Positions 1 to 9,300 of a stretch of 64,000 nt of DNA are shown here, one piece after another. Within the stretch, counting starts at the first letter, position 1. Every line of letters starts with the position of its first letter. The stretch is from Pseudomonas sp. KUIN-1 (GTDB taxonomy: Bacteria; Pseudomonadota; Gammaproteobacteria; Pseudomonadales; Pseudomonadaceae). Below the pieces are notes generated by a model that worked only from the letters and a program-made list of their open reading frames with translations, did not search any database and was not told the origin of the DNA. Position numbers and translations under genes: made by a program. The stretch covers positions 2,170,001 to 2,234,000 of the forward strand of contig NZ_AP020337.1 of the NCBI RefSeq assembly GCF_009176725.1, read 5' to 3'.

Positions 1-107
1 AAACCCAGCGGGATCAGCACCAGCAGCACGTTGATATGGAAGCGCCATTTGTGCCAGAAACGACTCAATGACGATGCAGGTTGTGCAACAGTGGCGGCCT
101 TGCTCAC
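1..107 (-). CDS. Small inner-membrane protein, N-terminal part only (FpvH-like by position)
   Basis: The first 35 codons are visible; the gene runs off the left edge of the window. It begins with GTG at 107, and its start overlaps the stop codon of the fpvG-like gene by four bases (GTGA), which suggests translational coupling. The peptide has a short polar, basic start followed by a hydrophobic run (around FHINVLLVLIPLGF) that looks like a membrane segment. In P. aeruginosa the gene after fpvG is fpvH, also a membrane protein of the iron-release complex, so FpvH is the best guess, but this rests on position only. Confidence 0.55.
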   Translation of the reverse strand, partial: MSKAATVAQPASSLSRFWHKWRFHINVLLVLIPLG

Positions 108-1327
108 AGGCTGTTCTCCGGGGTGCGGGTCGCCAGCGGCGAGGGCGAGGTGTTTCGTGGGGTTGCAGCGGCCGTTGCCGGGCGGGCTCGGGTTTCACGC
201 TTGAGGGCGTTGAGCGTCGCCAGTGCAGTACGCTTGCTCCAGATCAACAGGCCGCTGAGCACCATCATGCTTAGCAGCAGACCGAAGAACGCCCAGATCA
301 GCTTGATCCAGATGCCGCCGAAATCACCGGTGTGCAGCGGCCGCATGGACTCGGTGACGAACTCCAGTTTGTTGCGGTCCGACAGCAGGTGCGAGGCGGC
401 AATCTCGCCGCTGTACGGGTTGATTTCGGCAGTCTGGAACATCAATGGATACCAGCTGCGCCCACCCACCTGCAGGTTGCTGTAGGCATTGAACGGCGGC
501 GTGATGAAACTGGCTTCCAGGCCCGGAATCCGCTCCCTGGCGATTTCCACGGCGCGCTCCAGGCTGATGGTCGGCGCGGGTCTGCCGTCGGCAGTCAGTG
601 GTACGGCGCTGTGCGGGATGATCGACGCGACCTGGGATTTGCTGGAAATACTGATCTGGTTGTCGCCCAGAATCGCCTGGATCAGAAACCACGTGCCGGT
701 GATGGAAATCACCGCGATGAACCAGATCGACCAGACGCCGCTGAGGCGATGCAGGTCGCCCCAGAAAATCCGCGGGCCCTGGCTAAAACGCACGGGCTTG
801 AAAAAGCCGCGCCAGAATTTCTTGTAGACCACCAGCCCGGTCACCAGCGACGCCAGCAACGGCAGGCCGAGAATCGACACCAGATACCAGCCCCACGAAT
901 AACCGTTGGTAAACGGCACCAGCCACCAGCCGTGCAGCGCGCGGGTGAAGCGGCGGAAGTCGAACGACGGGGTAATGCCCTGAATCACCCCGGTGTAAGG
1001 GTTGACGTAAGCCGGCACCGAACGCCCGTCGGGGTAGGTGATGAACACGCTCAAGGCGAAGTAGTCGCCGTCCGGCTGCATGATGGTACCGACGATCAGG
1101 TCCGGTTGGTTGCGTTCGATGGTGGCGCGAATCTGTTCGAAGTTCAGGCGCCGGGCATCATCGGAAGGGCGGTTGTCACGCATCTCCGGGTTGGCCAGCC
1201 ACATGATTTCCTTGCTGACCACGGCCAGCGTGCCGGTCACACAGACGATCAGCACGAAGAACCAGATCGGCAGGGCCAGCCAGCTGTGGACGAGAAACCA
1301 GATTTTTGAACGGGACTTCTTCGACAT
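104..1327 (-). CDS. fpvG: PepSY-domain inner-membrane protein, FpvG-like
   Basis: A 407-residue PepSY-associated membrane protein. Four hydrophobic segments are visible: one right after the basic start (SWLALPIWFFVLIV), one mid-protein (LVSILGLPLLASLV), one following it (WFIAVISITGTWFLI) and one near the C-terminus (WAFFGLLLSMMVLSGLL), with large periplasmic loops between. In P. aeruginosa, FpvG of this family is needed to reduce and release iron from ferripyoverdine in the periplasm. I chose the start at MSKKSRSKIW because the basic start leads straight into the first membrane segment; an upstream in-frame ATG at 1411 would add 28 unlikely residues. A Fur-like sequence lies about 100 bp upstream. 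The pathway assignment is inferred from family and from the neighbouring pyoverdine genes. Confidence 0.8.
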   Translation of the reverse strand: MSKKSRSKIWFLVHSWLALPIWFFVLIVCVTGTLAVVSKEIMWLANPEMRDNRPSDDARRLNFEQIRATIERNQPDLIVGTIMQPDGDYFALSVFITYPDGRSVPAYVNPYTGVIQGITPSFDFRRFTRALHGWWLVPFTNGYSWGWYLVSILGLPLLASLVTGLVVYKKFWRGFFKPVRFSQGPRIFWGDLHRLSGVWSIWFIAVISITGTWFLIQAILGDNQISISSKSQVASIIPHSAVPLTADGRPAPTISLERAVEIARERIPGLEASFITPPFNAYSNLQVGGRSWYPLMFQTAEINPYSGEIAASHLLSDRNKLEFVTESMRPLHTGDFGGIWIKLIWAFFGLLLSMMVLSGLLIWSKRTALATLNALKRETRARPATAAATPRNTSPSPLATRTPENSL

Positions 1328-1425
1328 GGATAAACAATCTCGATTCACGATGTGGAGCGGCCGCAGGGCGGTGCCCTCTGTCTGTACGCGCGGGCGATAT
1401 AAAAGCGTCACATTAAGTCAAAGAC

Positions 1426-1442
1426 GAATGAGAACTGAATTC
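1426..1442. promoter_or_regulatory. Possible Fur-binding site
   Basis: The sequence GAATGAGAACTGAATTC resembles half-sites of Pseudomonas Fur boxes (AATGAGAA followed by an imperfect inverted half). It lies between the divergent fpvG-like gene and the dioxygenase gene. No exact PvdS-type promoter is seen facing the fpvG-like gene, so direct Fur control is plausible. The match is partial. Confidence 0.35.
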
Positions 1443-1451
1443 CTATAGGAA

Positions 1452-1475
1452 TTTTTTGCGTTTAAATGCAAAAAA
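1452..1475. promoter_or_regulatory. 24-bp near-perfect palindrome in divergent intergenic region
   Basis: Arms TTTTTTGC and GCAAAAAA flank GTTTAAAT; 22 of 24 positions are self-complementary. It sits midway between the divergent fpvG-like and dioxygenase genes. It could be an operator for an unknown dimeric regulator. A TAAAT inside it is followed by CG only after 19 bases, so it is not a standard PvdS box. Confidence 0.4.
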
Positions 1476-1529
1476 TTGTTTCAGGACGGCCGAACACCTC
1501 CGCATGCCGCATGAATAGGGCGGTACGGT

Positions 1530-1553
1530 TAATTTTTCAGCGGCGCAGTACGT
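1530..1553 (+). promoter_or_regulatory. PvdS-type promoter variant upstream of the dioxygenase gene
   Basis: TAATT at 1530-1534, a 16-base spacer and CGT at 1551-1553 match the PvdS (IS-box) pattern TAAAT-N16/17-CGT with one mismatch. The CGT is followed by TC, as in the exact boxes elsewhere in the window. The position, about 70 bp before the ATG, is suitable. Confidence 0.5.
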
Positions 1554-1623
1554 TCAATCTGGACATTGGTGTTGCGCCAGGCCGCAGGGGCTCGGGCGCT
1601 TTTGCCATCAAGGGAGAAACATC

Positions 1624-2601
1624 ATGAGTCATGCGTTGAGTTTGGATATCCGGCCGTTGCTGGCAGGGGCGGGCAGCTTGCCGATGCTGGTGCAGGCACC
1701 CGAGCCCGGTCTGGACTTGATGGAAGCGCTGGGCGAACTCAAGCCGCTGGTCGCCGGGCACCTGTACAGCGCCGGCGGGATTCTGTTTCGCGGCTTCGAG
1801 GTCGGTGGCGCAGAAGCGTTTCGCGAGTTCGCCGCCGGTTTCGGCGATCCGCTGCTTAACTACGAGTTCGGTTCTACGCCGCGGAGCAACGTTACCAAAG
1901 GCGTGTACACCTCGACCGAGTACCCGGCGCACCAGAGCATACCGCTGCACAACGAGCAGGCGTACACGCTGGAATGGCCGATGAAGATCTGGTTCTACAG
2001 CATGATCGCGGCGCAGACGGGTGGCGAAACACCGATCGCCGACAGCCGCGAAATCTACCGACGCATCCCGGCGCGCATTCGCGAACGCTTTGTCGAAAAG
2101 AAACTGATGTACGTGCGTAACTACGGCAACGGGCTCGATGTGGAATGGAGCCAGGTATTCAACACCGAAGATGAGTCTGTGGTCGAAGCCTACTGCCGGG
2201 CGCACAACATCGAATGCGAATGGAAAGACGACGGCGAACTGCGTACCCGGCAGATTTGCCAGGCAGTATCGCGCCACCCGGTGACCCATGACAGCGTCTG
2301 GTTCAACCAGGCGCACCTGTTCCACATCTCCAACCTGCAACCGGAAGTGCGCGAAACCCTGCTCGACGTAGTGGACGAAGAAGACCTGCCACGCAACGTC
2401 TACTACGGCGACGGCTCGCCCCTCGAAGAAACCCTGCTGGACGAAATCCGCGGCGTACTCGACGAATGCACCGTCAGCTTCCCATGGCTGGAAAACGACG
2501 TCCTGATGCTCGACAACATGCTCACCGCCCACTCCCGCGCACCCTTCACCGGCAAGCGCAAAGTCGTGGTCGCCATGGCGCAGGGACATTCGGATAAGTA
2601 A
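1624..2601 (+). CDS. SyrP/TauD-type Fe(II)/2-oxoglutarate dioxygenase (aspartyl beta-hydroxylase)
   Basis: A 325-residue TauD/TfdA-fold protein. The iron-binding HxE pair is visible (His109 and Glu111 in LHNEQAYT), and the distal His is near residue 303 (in MLTAHSRAPF) with a basic 2-oxoglutarate-binding tail just after it. SyrP of the syringomycin pathway, in the same family, hydroxylates aspartate while it is bound to a carrier domain. P. syringae pyoverdine contains two beta-hydroxyaspartates, and two Asp modules are encoded just downstream, so this enzyme very likely acts in trans on both. A good ribosome site (GGGAGA) precedes the ATG. It has its own PvdS-like promoter and is separated from the NRPS genes by a repeat-filled gap, so it is probably a separate transcription unit. 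Confidence 0.85.
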   Translation: MSHALSLDIRPLLAGAGSLPMLVQAPEPGLDLMEALGELKPLVAGHLYSAGGILFRGFEVGGAEAFREFAAGFGDPLLNYEFGSTPRSNVTKGVYTSTEYPAHQSIPLHNEQAYTLEWPMKIWFYSMIAAQTGGETPIADSREIYRRIPARIRERFVEKKLMYVRNYGNGLDVEWSQVFNTEDESVVEAYCRAHNIECEWKDDGELRTRQICQAVSRHPVTHDSVWFNQAHLFHISNLQPEVRETLLDVVDEEDLPRNVYYGDGSPLEETLLDEIRGVLDECTVSFPWLENDVLMLDNMLTAHSRAPFTGKRKVVVAMAQGHSDK

Positions 2602-2634
2602 CCGCCTATAGATCATCGTGCCCGACTTTTGATT

Positions 2635-2737
2635 ATCGTGCCGACGCTCCGCGTCGGTACGCCGTTCTGGACGCTCCGCGTCCTCTTGCGACGCAGAGCG
2701 TCGTGAACTGCATTCCCACTGGAGCGTGAGGAACGAT
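2635..2737 (+). repeat. Four-palindrome intergenic repeat, copy 1
   Basis: A roughly 103-bp element starting ATCGTGCC and ending GGAACGAT (imperfect terminal inverted repeats). It contains four short palindromes in a row: GACGC-TCC-GCGTC, GGACGC-TCC-GCGTCC, GACGC-AGA-GCGTC and a CAC/GTG-type one. It is the first of two tandem copies in the gap 2602-2967, which otherwise holds only the NRPS promoter and ribosome site. The same element recurs many times in the window. Confidence 0.85.
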
Positions 2738-2753
2738 AGGCTCAATATTGATT

Positions 2754-2857
2754 ATCGTGCCGACGCTCCGCGTCGGTACGCCGTTCTGGACGCTCCGCGT
2801 CCTCTTTTGACGCAGAGCGTCTTGAACTGCATTCCCACGCTGGAGCGTGAGGAACGA
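2754..2857 (+). repeat. Four-palindrome intergenic repeat, copy 2
   Basis: A second copy in the same orientation, 17 bp after the first, differing at only a few positions. It ends just upstream of the PvdS-type promoter of the NRPS genes, so the pair may end transcription from the dioxygenase gene. Confidence 0.85.
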
Positions 2858-2890
2858 GAAGCGCCCGGCTACCACCGCAACGAACCTTTC

Positions 2891-2913
2891 TAAATATTTC
2901 CTCGCCAATTCGT
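2891..2913 (+). promoter_or_regulatory. PvdS-type promoter of the NRPS operon
   Basis: TAAAT at 2891-2895 and CGTTC from 2911, with a 15-base spacer, one base shorter than the usual 16-17. It ends 54 bp before the ATG at 2968, and an AAGGA ribosome site follows at 2956-2960. Context makes this the likely start of the four-gene NRPS transcript. Confidence 0.6.
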
Positions 2914-2967
2914 TCTTGTTGATACGACCCCGCCCGACGGTCAGCCCCACTCAGCAAGGATCGACCC

Positions 2968-5900
2968 ATGAACCCCGAACACGCCCAGAAACTCGCTCGC
3001 CGTTTTGTCGAGTTACCCCTTGAAAAACGCCGCCTGTTCCTCGACGGCATGCGCAAGGAGAACATGGATTTCTCGCTGTTCCCGATCCCTTCCTGTGCCG
3101 GCCTGGCCGAGCGTGATGGCCTGTCCTATGCCCAGCAACGCATGTGGTTTCTCTGGCAACTGGACCCGCACAGCGCGGCCTACAACCTGCCGATGTCGGT
3201 GTGCCTGAACGGTCCGCTGGAGCTGCCGCTGCTGGAGCGGGCCTTCAGTGCGCTGGTCGAGCGACATGAAAGCCTGCGCACCACTTTCGGCCAGGAGGGC
3301 GACCGGGCGTTTCAGCGTGTTGCGCCGCCAGCGCCAGTGAGCATCCGCCTGACCGATCTGAGCGCCTTGCCGCCCGAACAGCGCTGGGCCAGTGCGCGGC
3401 AGGCCATGGCCGAACAGGGCGCACAAACCTTCGATCTGCAGCGTGGGCCGCTGTTCACCGTGCAGGTGCTGCGTCTGGCCGAACAGGAGCACCTGCTGCT
3501 GCTCAACCTGCACCACATGATCACCGATGGCTGGTCGATGAACGTGCTGATCGACGAATGGCTGCGCGGCTACGACGCACTGCTGGCCGGTAAACCGCTG
3601 CCTTTTCAGCCGCTGCTCGTGCAGTACCGCGATTATGCGGTCTGGCAACGCAGCTGGCTGGAAGCCGGTGAGCAGGAGCGTCAGCTGGACTACTGGCGCA
3701 GACACCTGGGCGAAGAGCATCCGCTGTTGGAGCTACCCACCGACCGTCCGTATCCGGCCTTGCCCAGCCACGACGGCGCGCGCCTGGAACTGGCGCTGGA
3801 GCCCGAGTTGCTGCGCAACCTGAAAGGCCTCGCGCAACGCCAGGGCGTGACCCTGTTCGTGGTGCTGCTGGCGGCCTTCAAAAGCCTGCTGCATCGCTAC
3901 AGCGGGCAGACCGATATTCGTGTCGGCGGCCTGATCGCCAACCGCACCCGCAGCGAAACCGAAGGGCTGATCGGCTGCTTCATCAATACTCAGGTACTGC
4001 GCAGTGAAGTGACGGCGCAGACCCGCTTCGTCGATCTGTTGAACATCGTGCGCGACGCCTCGACCGGTGCCCAGGCGAATCAGGAGTTGCCATTCGATGC
4101 GATCATCGACGCCCTGCAGCCGGAGCGCAGCCAGAGCCATAACCCTTTATTTCAGGTGATGTTCAATCACCAGCCGATGGTGGCCGACCTGCTCGACAAA
4201 CAGTTGAGCGGCGGCCTGCGCGTGGCCAGTCTGCCTGCCGGGCAACAGGCATTGGCGCAGCGCTCGCACGCTGCCGCCAGCGACCTGATGCTGGCCACCA
4301 GCGGTGAAGGCGAGCAACTGCATGCCGCCTTCACCTACGCCACCGACATCTTTGACGAGTCGACCATCGCTCGCCTGGCCGGGCACTGGCGCAACCTGTT
4401 GGCGTCTGTCTGTGCCGACCCGCTGCAGACCATCGCCGAGCTGTCGATGCTCTCGGTCGACGAGCGCACGCAACTGCTGGATGTCGACAACGCCACCAAA
4501 GCCGACACCACAACTCCCGCGCATCGCCAGTTCGAAGCGCAAGTACAACGCACACCGGACGCACTGGCACTGATCCTCGCCCGTGAAGGTCAATCGCCGA
4601 GCCTGAGCTACACCGAACTGAACCAGCGCAGCAACCGTCTGGCCTGGCAGCTGCGCGAGCAGGGTGTCGGTGCGGACGTGCTGGTCGGCGTGGCGCTGGG
4701 CCGCTCGCTGGACATGCCCGTGGCGCTGCTCGCCGTGCTCAAGGCGGGCGGCGCCTATGTGCCACTGGACCTGAATGCGCCGAGCGAACGCTTGCGTCAT
4801 GTGTTGGAGGACAGTGGCGTGAAACTGCTGCTGACCCACAGCGATCAGCTGACCGGGCTGCCTGAATTGGCTGACATGCAATGCCTGTGCATCGATCGAA
4901 TGAACAGCGAAACCGTCAGCGTGCACAACCTCGACGGCCCGATTGCTCCGGCCAGCCTGGCCTACGTGATCTACACCTCGGGGTCGACCGGGCGGCCTAA
5001 AGGCGTGGCGATCAGTCATGCGGCGCTGGCCGAATTCGTCACCCTGGGTGCTGACTACAGTGACCTGCACGAAGGCGACCGGGTCCTGCAATTCGCCACC
5101 CACAGCTTCGACGGCTTCGTCGAGCAGTTCTACCCACCGTTGTGTCGCGGTGCGGCCGTTGTGCTGCGTGACGAACGCCTGTGGGACAGCGCCACCTTCC
5201 ATCAGGCCATCGTCGAGCATGGCGTGACCCTCGCCGACTTGCCCGCGGCCTATTGGCTGACGCTGGTTCAGGACTTCGCCGCCAGCCTGCCCACGCATTA
5301 CGGCGCGCTACGGCAGGTGCATGTCGGCGGCGAAGCCATGGCCGTCGAAGGTCTGCGCCTGTGGCACGAGGCCGGGCTGGGGCATGTGCGGCTGCTCAAT
5401 ACCTATGGTCCGACCGAAGCCACCGTGGTGTCGAGCATCCATGATTGCAGCACGCTGACCCCGCAGCAGGTGTCATGGCGCGGCGTGCCGATTGGCCAGG
5501 CGCTGACAGGACGACGCCTGTATGTTCTCGACGATCAAATGAACCTGCTGCCGCAAGGTGCGGTGGGCGAGTTGTACATCGGTGGTCCTGGCCTGGCGCG
5601 GGGTTATCACGCCCAGCCGGGTCTGAGCGCCGAACGTTTCGTCGCCGATCCGTTTGGCAGCGGTGAGCGCCTGTATCGCAGCGGCGACCGCGCCCGACTG
5701 CGTGCCGATGGCGCTGTCGAGTACATCGGCCGGGTCGATCATCAAGTGAAAATTCGCGGTTTCCGCCTTGAACTGGGCGAGATCGAATCACGCCTGCAGC
5801 AATGCACGGGCGTGCGCGAGGCCGTGGTGCTGGCCGTCGAACTGGCGGGCAGCACGCAGCTGGTCGCCTACGCGGTGCCGGACGTTGCCGCCTCCACAGA

Positions 5901-6378
5901 GGCCGAACAGTTGGCGCTGCGCCAGAGCATCCGCAGCCAGTTGCAAGCCAGCCTGCCGGATTACATGGTGCCGACGCACATGCTGCTGTTGCCGGAGCTG
6001 GCCCTGACGCCCAGCGGCAAGCTGGACCGCAAGGCATTGCCGACCCCCGACGCAAGCCAGTTGCAGGCGCGTTATCGGGCGCCGCGCAGCGAGGTGGAAA
6101 TCTGCCTGGCGGCCATCTGGCAGGACGTCCTGCACGCACCCCAGGTGGGCCTGGACGATCACTTCTTCGAACTGGGCGGGCATTCGTTGCTCGCCGCACA
6201 AGTCATCGCCCGTATCAAGACGCAGCTGGGCGTCAGCCTGCCGCTGCGCACCCTGTTTGAAAAACCGCTGCTCAGTGAGCTCGCCGTCGAAGTGGCAGCG
6301 CTGACCGACAACAGCACGGACAACGACTGGAGCGACATGGACCAGTTCATGGATTCACTGGAGGAATTCGGCGCATGA
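2968..6378 (+). CDS. Pyoverdine side-chain NRPS I: lysine module (C-A-T)
   Basis: A 1136-residue single-module peptide synthetase. Condensation domain from about residue 45 to 480, with HHMITDG at 182-188; adenylation domain about 515-1020, with the phosphate-loop motif [11 protein letters not shown] near 666; carrier domain with the pantetheine Ser1073 in ELGGHS. Specificity residues read from the A-domain core motifs are D-G-E-D-H-G-T-V-V-K, which fits pyoverdine lysine modules and is unlike the other A domains here. The module therefore adds (epsilon-)Lys to the chromophore precursor delivered by PvdL, which is outside the window. The C-terminus is a short acidic tail (around [14 protein letters not shown]) likely to dock with the next enzyme. 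Its stop overlaps the next start (ATGA). Confidence 0.9.
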   Translation: MNPEHAQKLARRFVELPLEKRRLFLDGMRKENMDFSLFPIPSCAGLAERDGLSYAQQRMWFLWQLDPHSAAYNLPMSVCLNGPLELPLLERAFSALVERHESLRTTFGQEGDRAFQRVAPPAPVSIRLTDLSALPPEQRWASARQAMAEQGAQTFDLQRGPLFTVQVLRLAEQEHLLLLNLHHMITDGWSMNVLIDEWLRGYDALLAGKPLPFQPLLVQYRDYAVWQRSWLEAGEQERQLDYWRRHLGEEHPLLELPTDRPYPALPSHDGARLELALEPELLRNLKGLAQRQGVTLFVVLLAAFKSLLHRYSGQTDIRVGGLIANRTRSETEGLIGCFINTQVLRSEVTAQTRFVDLLNIVRDASTGAQANQELPFDAIIDALQPERSQSHNPLFQVMFNHQPMVADLLDKQLSGGLRVASLPAGQQALAQRSHAAASDLMLATSGEGEQLHAAFTYATDIFDESTIARLAGHWRNLLASVCADPLQTIAELSMLSVDERTQLLDVDNATKADTTTPAHRQFEAQVQRTPDALALILAREGQSPSLSYTELNQRSNRLAWQLREQGVGADVLVGVALGRSLDMPVALLAVLKAGGAYVPLDLNAPSERLRHVLEDSGVKLLLTHSDQLTGLPELADMQCLCIDRMNSETVSVHNLDGPIAPASLAYVIYTSGSTGRPKGVAISHAALAEFVTLGADYSDLHEGDRVLQFATHSFDGFVEQFYPPLCRGAAVVLRDERLWDSATFHQAIVEHGVTLADLPAAYWLTLVQDFAASLPTHYGALRQVHVGGEAMAVEGLRLWHEAGLGHVRLLNTYGPTEATVVSSIHDCSTLTPQQVSWRGVPIGQALTGRRLYVLDDQMNLLPQGAVGELYIGGPGLARGYHAQPGLSAERFVADPFGSGERLYRSGDRARLRADGAVEYIGRVDHQVKIRGFRLELGEIESRLQQCTGVREAVVLAVELAGSTQLVAYAVPDVAASTEAEQLALRQSIRSQLQASLPDYMVPTHMLLLPELALTPSGKLDRKALPTPDASQLQARYRAPRSEVEICLAAIWQDVLHAPQVGLDDHFFELGGHSLLAAQVIARIKTQLGVSLPLRTLFEKPLLSELAVEVAALTDNSTDNDWSDMDQFMDSLEEFGA

Positions 6379-9300
6379 CCGGGACCACTGCTGCACGCAT
6401 CGCGAAACGTTTTGTCGGCCTGTCGCTGGAGCAACGCCAGCAGTTCCTCGCCCGGTTGCGCCAGGAAGGCAAGGATTTCAGCCTGTTGCCGGTGCCTGTC
6501 AGTCGGCATGATGTCAGCGCCATTCCGCTGTCCTTCGCTCAGCAACGCCTGCTGTTCCTCTGGCAGCTCGATCCCTCGAGCGACGCGTACAAGATGACCA
6601 CCGGCCTGCGTCTGCACGGCACGTTGAATGAGCCTGCGTTGCGCCGCGCATTCGATCATCTGATCGAACGCCACGAGGTGCTGCGCACGGTGTTTCAGAC
6701 TGATGGCGATCAGGCACAGCAACTGCTGCTGCACGACCAGACGGTCGCATTGGAAAGCATTGATTTAGCCGGTCTGGCCGATGTCGAACTGCGCGATGCC
6801 GAGCTGGCGCTGCAAGTGGCCACAGTCACCGGCCAGCCGTTTGATCTGCGTACGGGGCCGCTGCTGCGCGCGCACCTGTTCCGCCTGGCGGGCGATGAGC
6901 ATGTGCTGATCGTGAGCATGCACCACATCGTCTCCGACGGCTGGTCGATGGACGTGATGATTCAGGAGTTCGTGCACTGCTATCAGGCGTACTGCGAAGG
7001 TCGCGAGCCCGCACTGCCGGAACTGCCGCTGCAATACGCCGACTATGCGATCTGGCAGCGCAGCTGGCTGGAGGCAGGCGAGGGCGCACGTCAGCTGGAC
7101 TACTGGCGTAACCAGTTGGGCGAAGAGCAACCGTTGCTGGACGCTGCACCGGATTTCCCGCGCCCGGCCACGCAGAGCTATCAGGGCGAGCACCTGCGCT
7201 TCGATTTCGGCGTTGATCTGTCGCGGCGGCTCAACGCTTTTGCGCGCACGCAGGGCATGACCCTGTTCATGCTGGTGCTGGCTGGCTTTTCGTTGTTTCT
7301 GTCGCGCAAGGCCGGGCAGCGTGATATCCGCATCGGCGTGCCGAATGCCAACCGCGGTCGCGCGGAAACCGAAGGGTTGATCGGTTTCTTCATCAATACT
7401 CAGGTTTTGCGCTGCCAGGTGGATGAACGCCTGAGCTACCTTGACCTGCTGGCGCAGATTCGCGACACCTCGTTCGGTGCGCAGGCGCATCAGGACGTGC
7501 CCTTCGAACAACTGGTCGATCAACTGGCACCCGAGCGCAGCCTGGGCCACAACCCGCTGTTCCAAGCCAAGTTCAACCAGAACGTGGTCCTCAAGCAGAA
7601 AACCGCGCTCAGGCTGGCCGGGCTGGAGGTCAGCGAATATGCCTTCGACAAACAGGGCGCGCATTTCGATCTGGCGCTGGACATCACGGATGATGGCACA
7701 CTGATCCACGGCGACATGGCCTACGCCAGCGACCTGTATCGACGCACCACCGTCGAAGGTTTCATCCCGGAACTGCTCGCGCTGTTCGAAACCCTGCTCG
7801 ACGCCCCGCAGGCACCGCTGTTCAGCCTGGGAGCACTGGCGATCGAGCCGAGGCGCGAAGCTCGCGAACCCGCGCCGCACATGCTGCAACTGTGGGATCG
7901 GCAGGTCGAACGGCAACCTCATGCCCAGGCAGCCCGCAGCCTGGAGCGCACGCTGACCACGCTGCAACTGGAGCAGGCCGCCAATCAGCTGGCTCATCAC
8001 CTGATCCGCATGGGCATCAGTGAGGGCCAGCCGGTCGCGGTATTGATGGAGCGTTCGCTGGACTGGCTGACCGCCGTGCTGGCGATTTTCAAGGCCGGCG
8101 GCGTGTACATGCCGCTGGATGTCAAAGCCCCGGATGCGCGGTTGCAACAGATGCTGGTCAATGCGCAGGCCAGGGTGCTGCTGTGTGCTGAGGGTGATGT
8201 GCGGCACACGTCGCTGGGTGTTGCCGGTTGTCAGGGCCTGACCTGGACGCCTGCGCTGTGGCAGGACCTGCCTGTCAGCCGCCCTGACACCCGGCCTTCA
8301 GCCGATTCGGCCGCCTACGTGATTCATACCTCCGGCTCGACTGGCCAGCCTAAAGGGGTGCTGGTCAGCCAAAACGCGCTGGCCAGTTACCTGCGCGGCC
8401 TGTTGGAGCAGTTGCAACTGGCCCCCGAGGCGAGCATGGCCCTGGTCTCGACCATCGCCGCCGACCTCGGCCATACCGTGCTGTTCGGTGCGCTGTGTTC
8501 GGGGCGCACGCTGCACGTGCTGACCGAGGCGCTGGGTTTCGACCCGGATGCCTTTGCGGCCTACATGACCGAGCATCAGGTGGGCGTGCTGAAAATCGTC
8601 CCCGGTCATCTGGCCGCGCTGTTGCAGGCCGGCCAGCCAGCCGACGTACTGCCGCAACACGCACTGATCGTCGGCGGCGAAGCCTGCTCGCCGGCGCTGG
8701 TCGAACAGGTGCGTCAGCTCAAGCCGGGTTGCCGGGTGATCAACCACTACGGGCCGAGCGAAACCACTGTTGGTGTGCTGACTTATGAGGTGCCAGCTTC
8801 ATCATGCCTTGATCAAAAATTGAAAGCGGACTCGAATCCCTGTGGGAGCGAGCTTGCTCGCGAAAGCGATAGTCCGGCTTTCCCATCTCGCAAGAATGTA
8901 CAAACCTCTTCGCGAGCAAGCGAAGCGTCGCCCAGCTCGCTCCCACAGCTCCCATGTTTCCCACAGAGCACTGCACACTCTGGCAATCCTCTGCGCAGCG
9001 TGCCGGTCGGCACGCCGTTGCCAGGGGCCAGCGCCTACGTGCTGGATGACGTGCTGAACCCGGTCGGCACTCAGGTCGCCGGCGAGCTGTACATCGGCGG
9101 TGACAGCGTGGCGCTGGGCTATATCGGCCAGCCTGCGCTGACCGCCGAGCGCTTCGTGCCGGACCCGTTCGCGCAGGACGGCACGCGCGCCTACCGCAGC
9201 GGTGATCGCATGCGCCGCAATCATCAGGGCCTGCTGGAATTCATCGGCCGGGCTGACGATCAGGTCAAAGTGCGCGGTTATCGTGTCGAGCCGGCAGAGG

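Noticed and set aside
1463..1489. TAAAT followed by CGG as a PvdS box
   Set aside because: The spacer is 19 bases and the second element is CGG, not CGT; the site is better described as part of a palindrome.
8841..8947. Frameshift or pseudogene call for NRPS II because of the REP insertion
   Set aside because: The frame stays open through the whole element and all downstream motifs are in the same frame, so I call it intact with an in-frame insertion.
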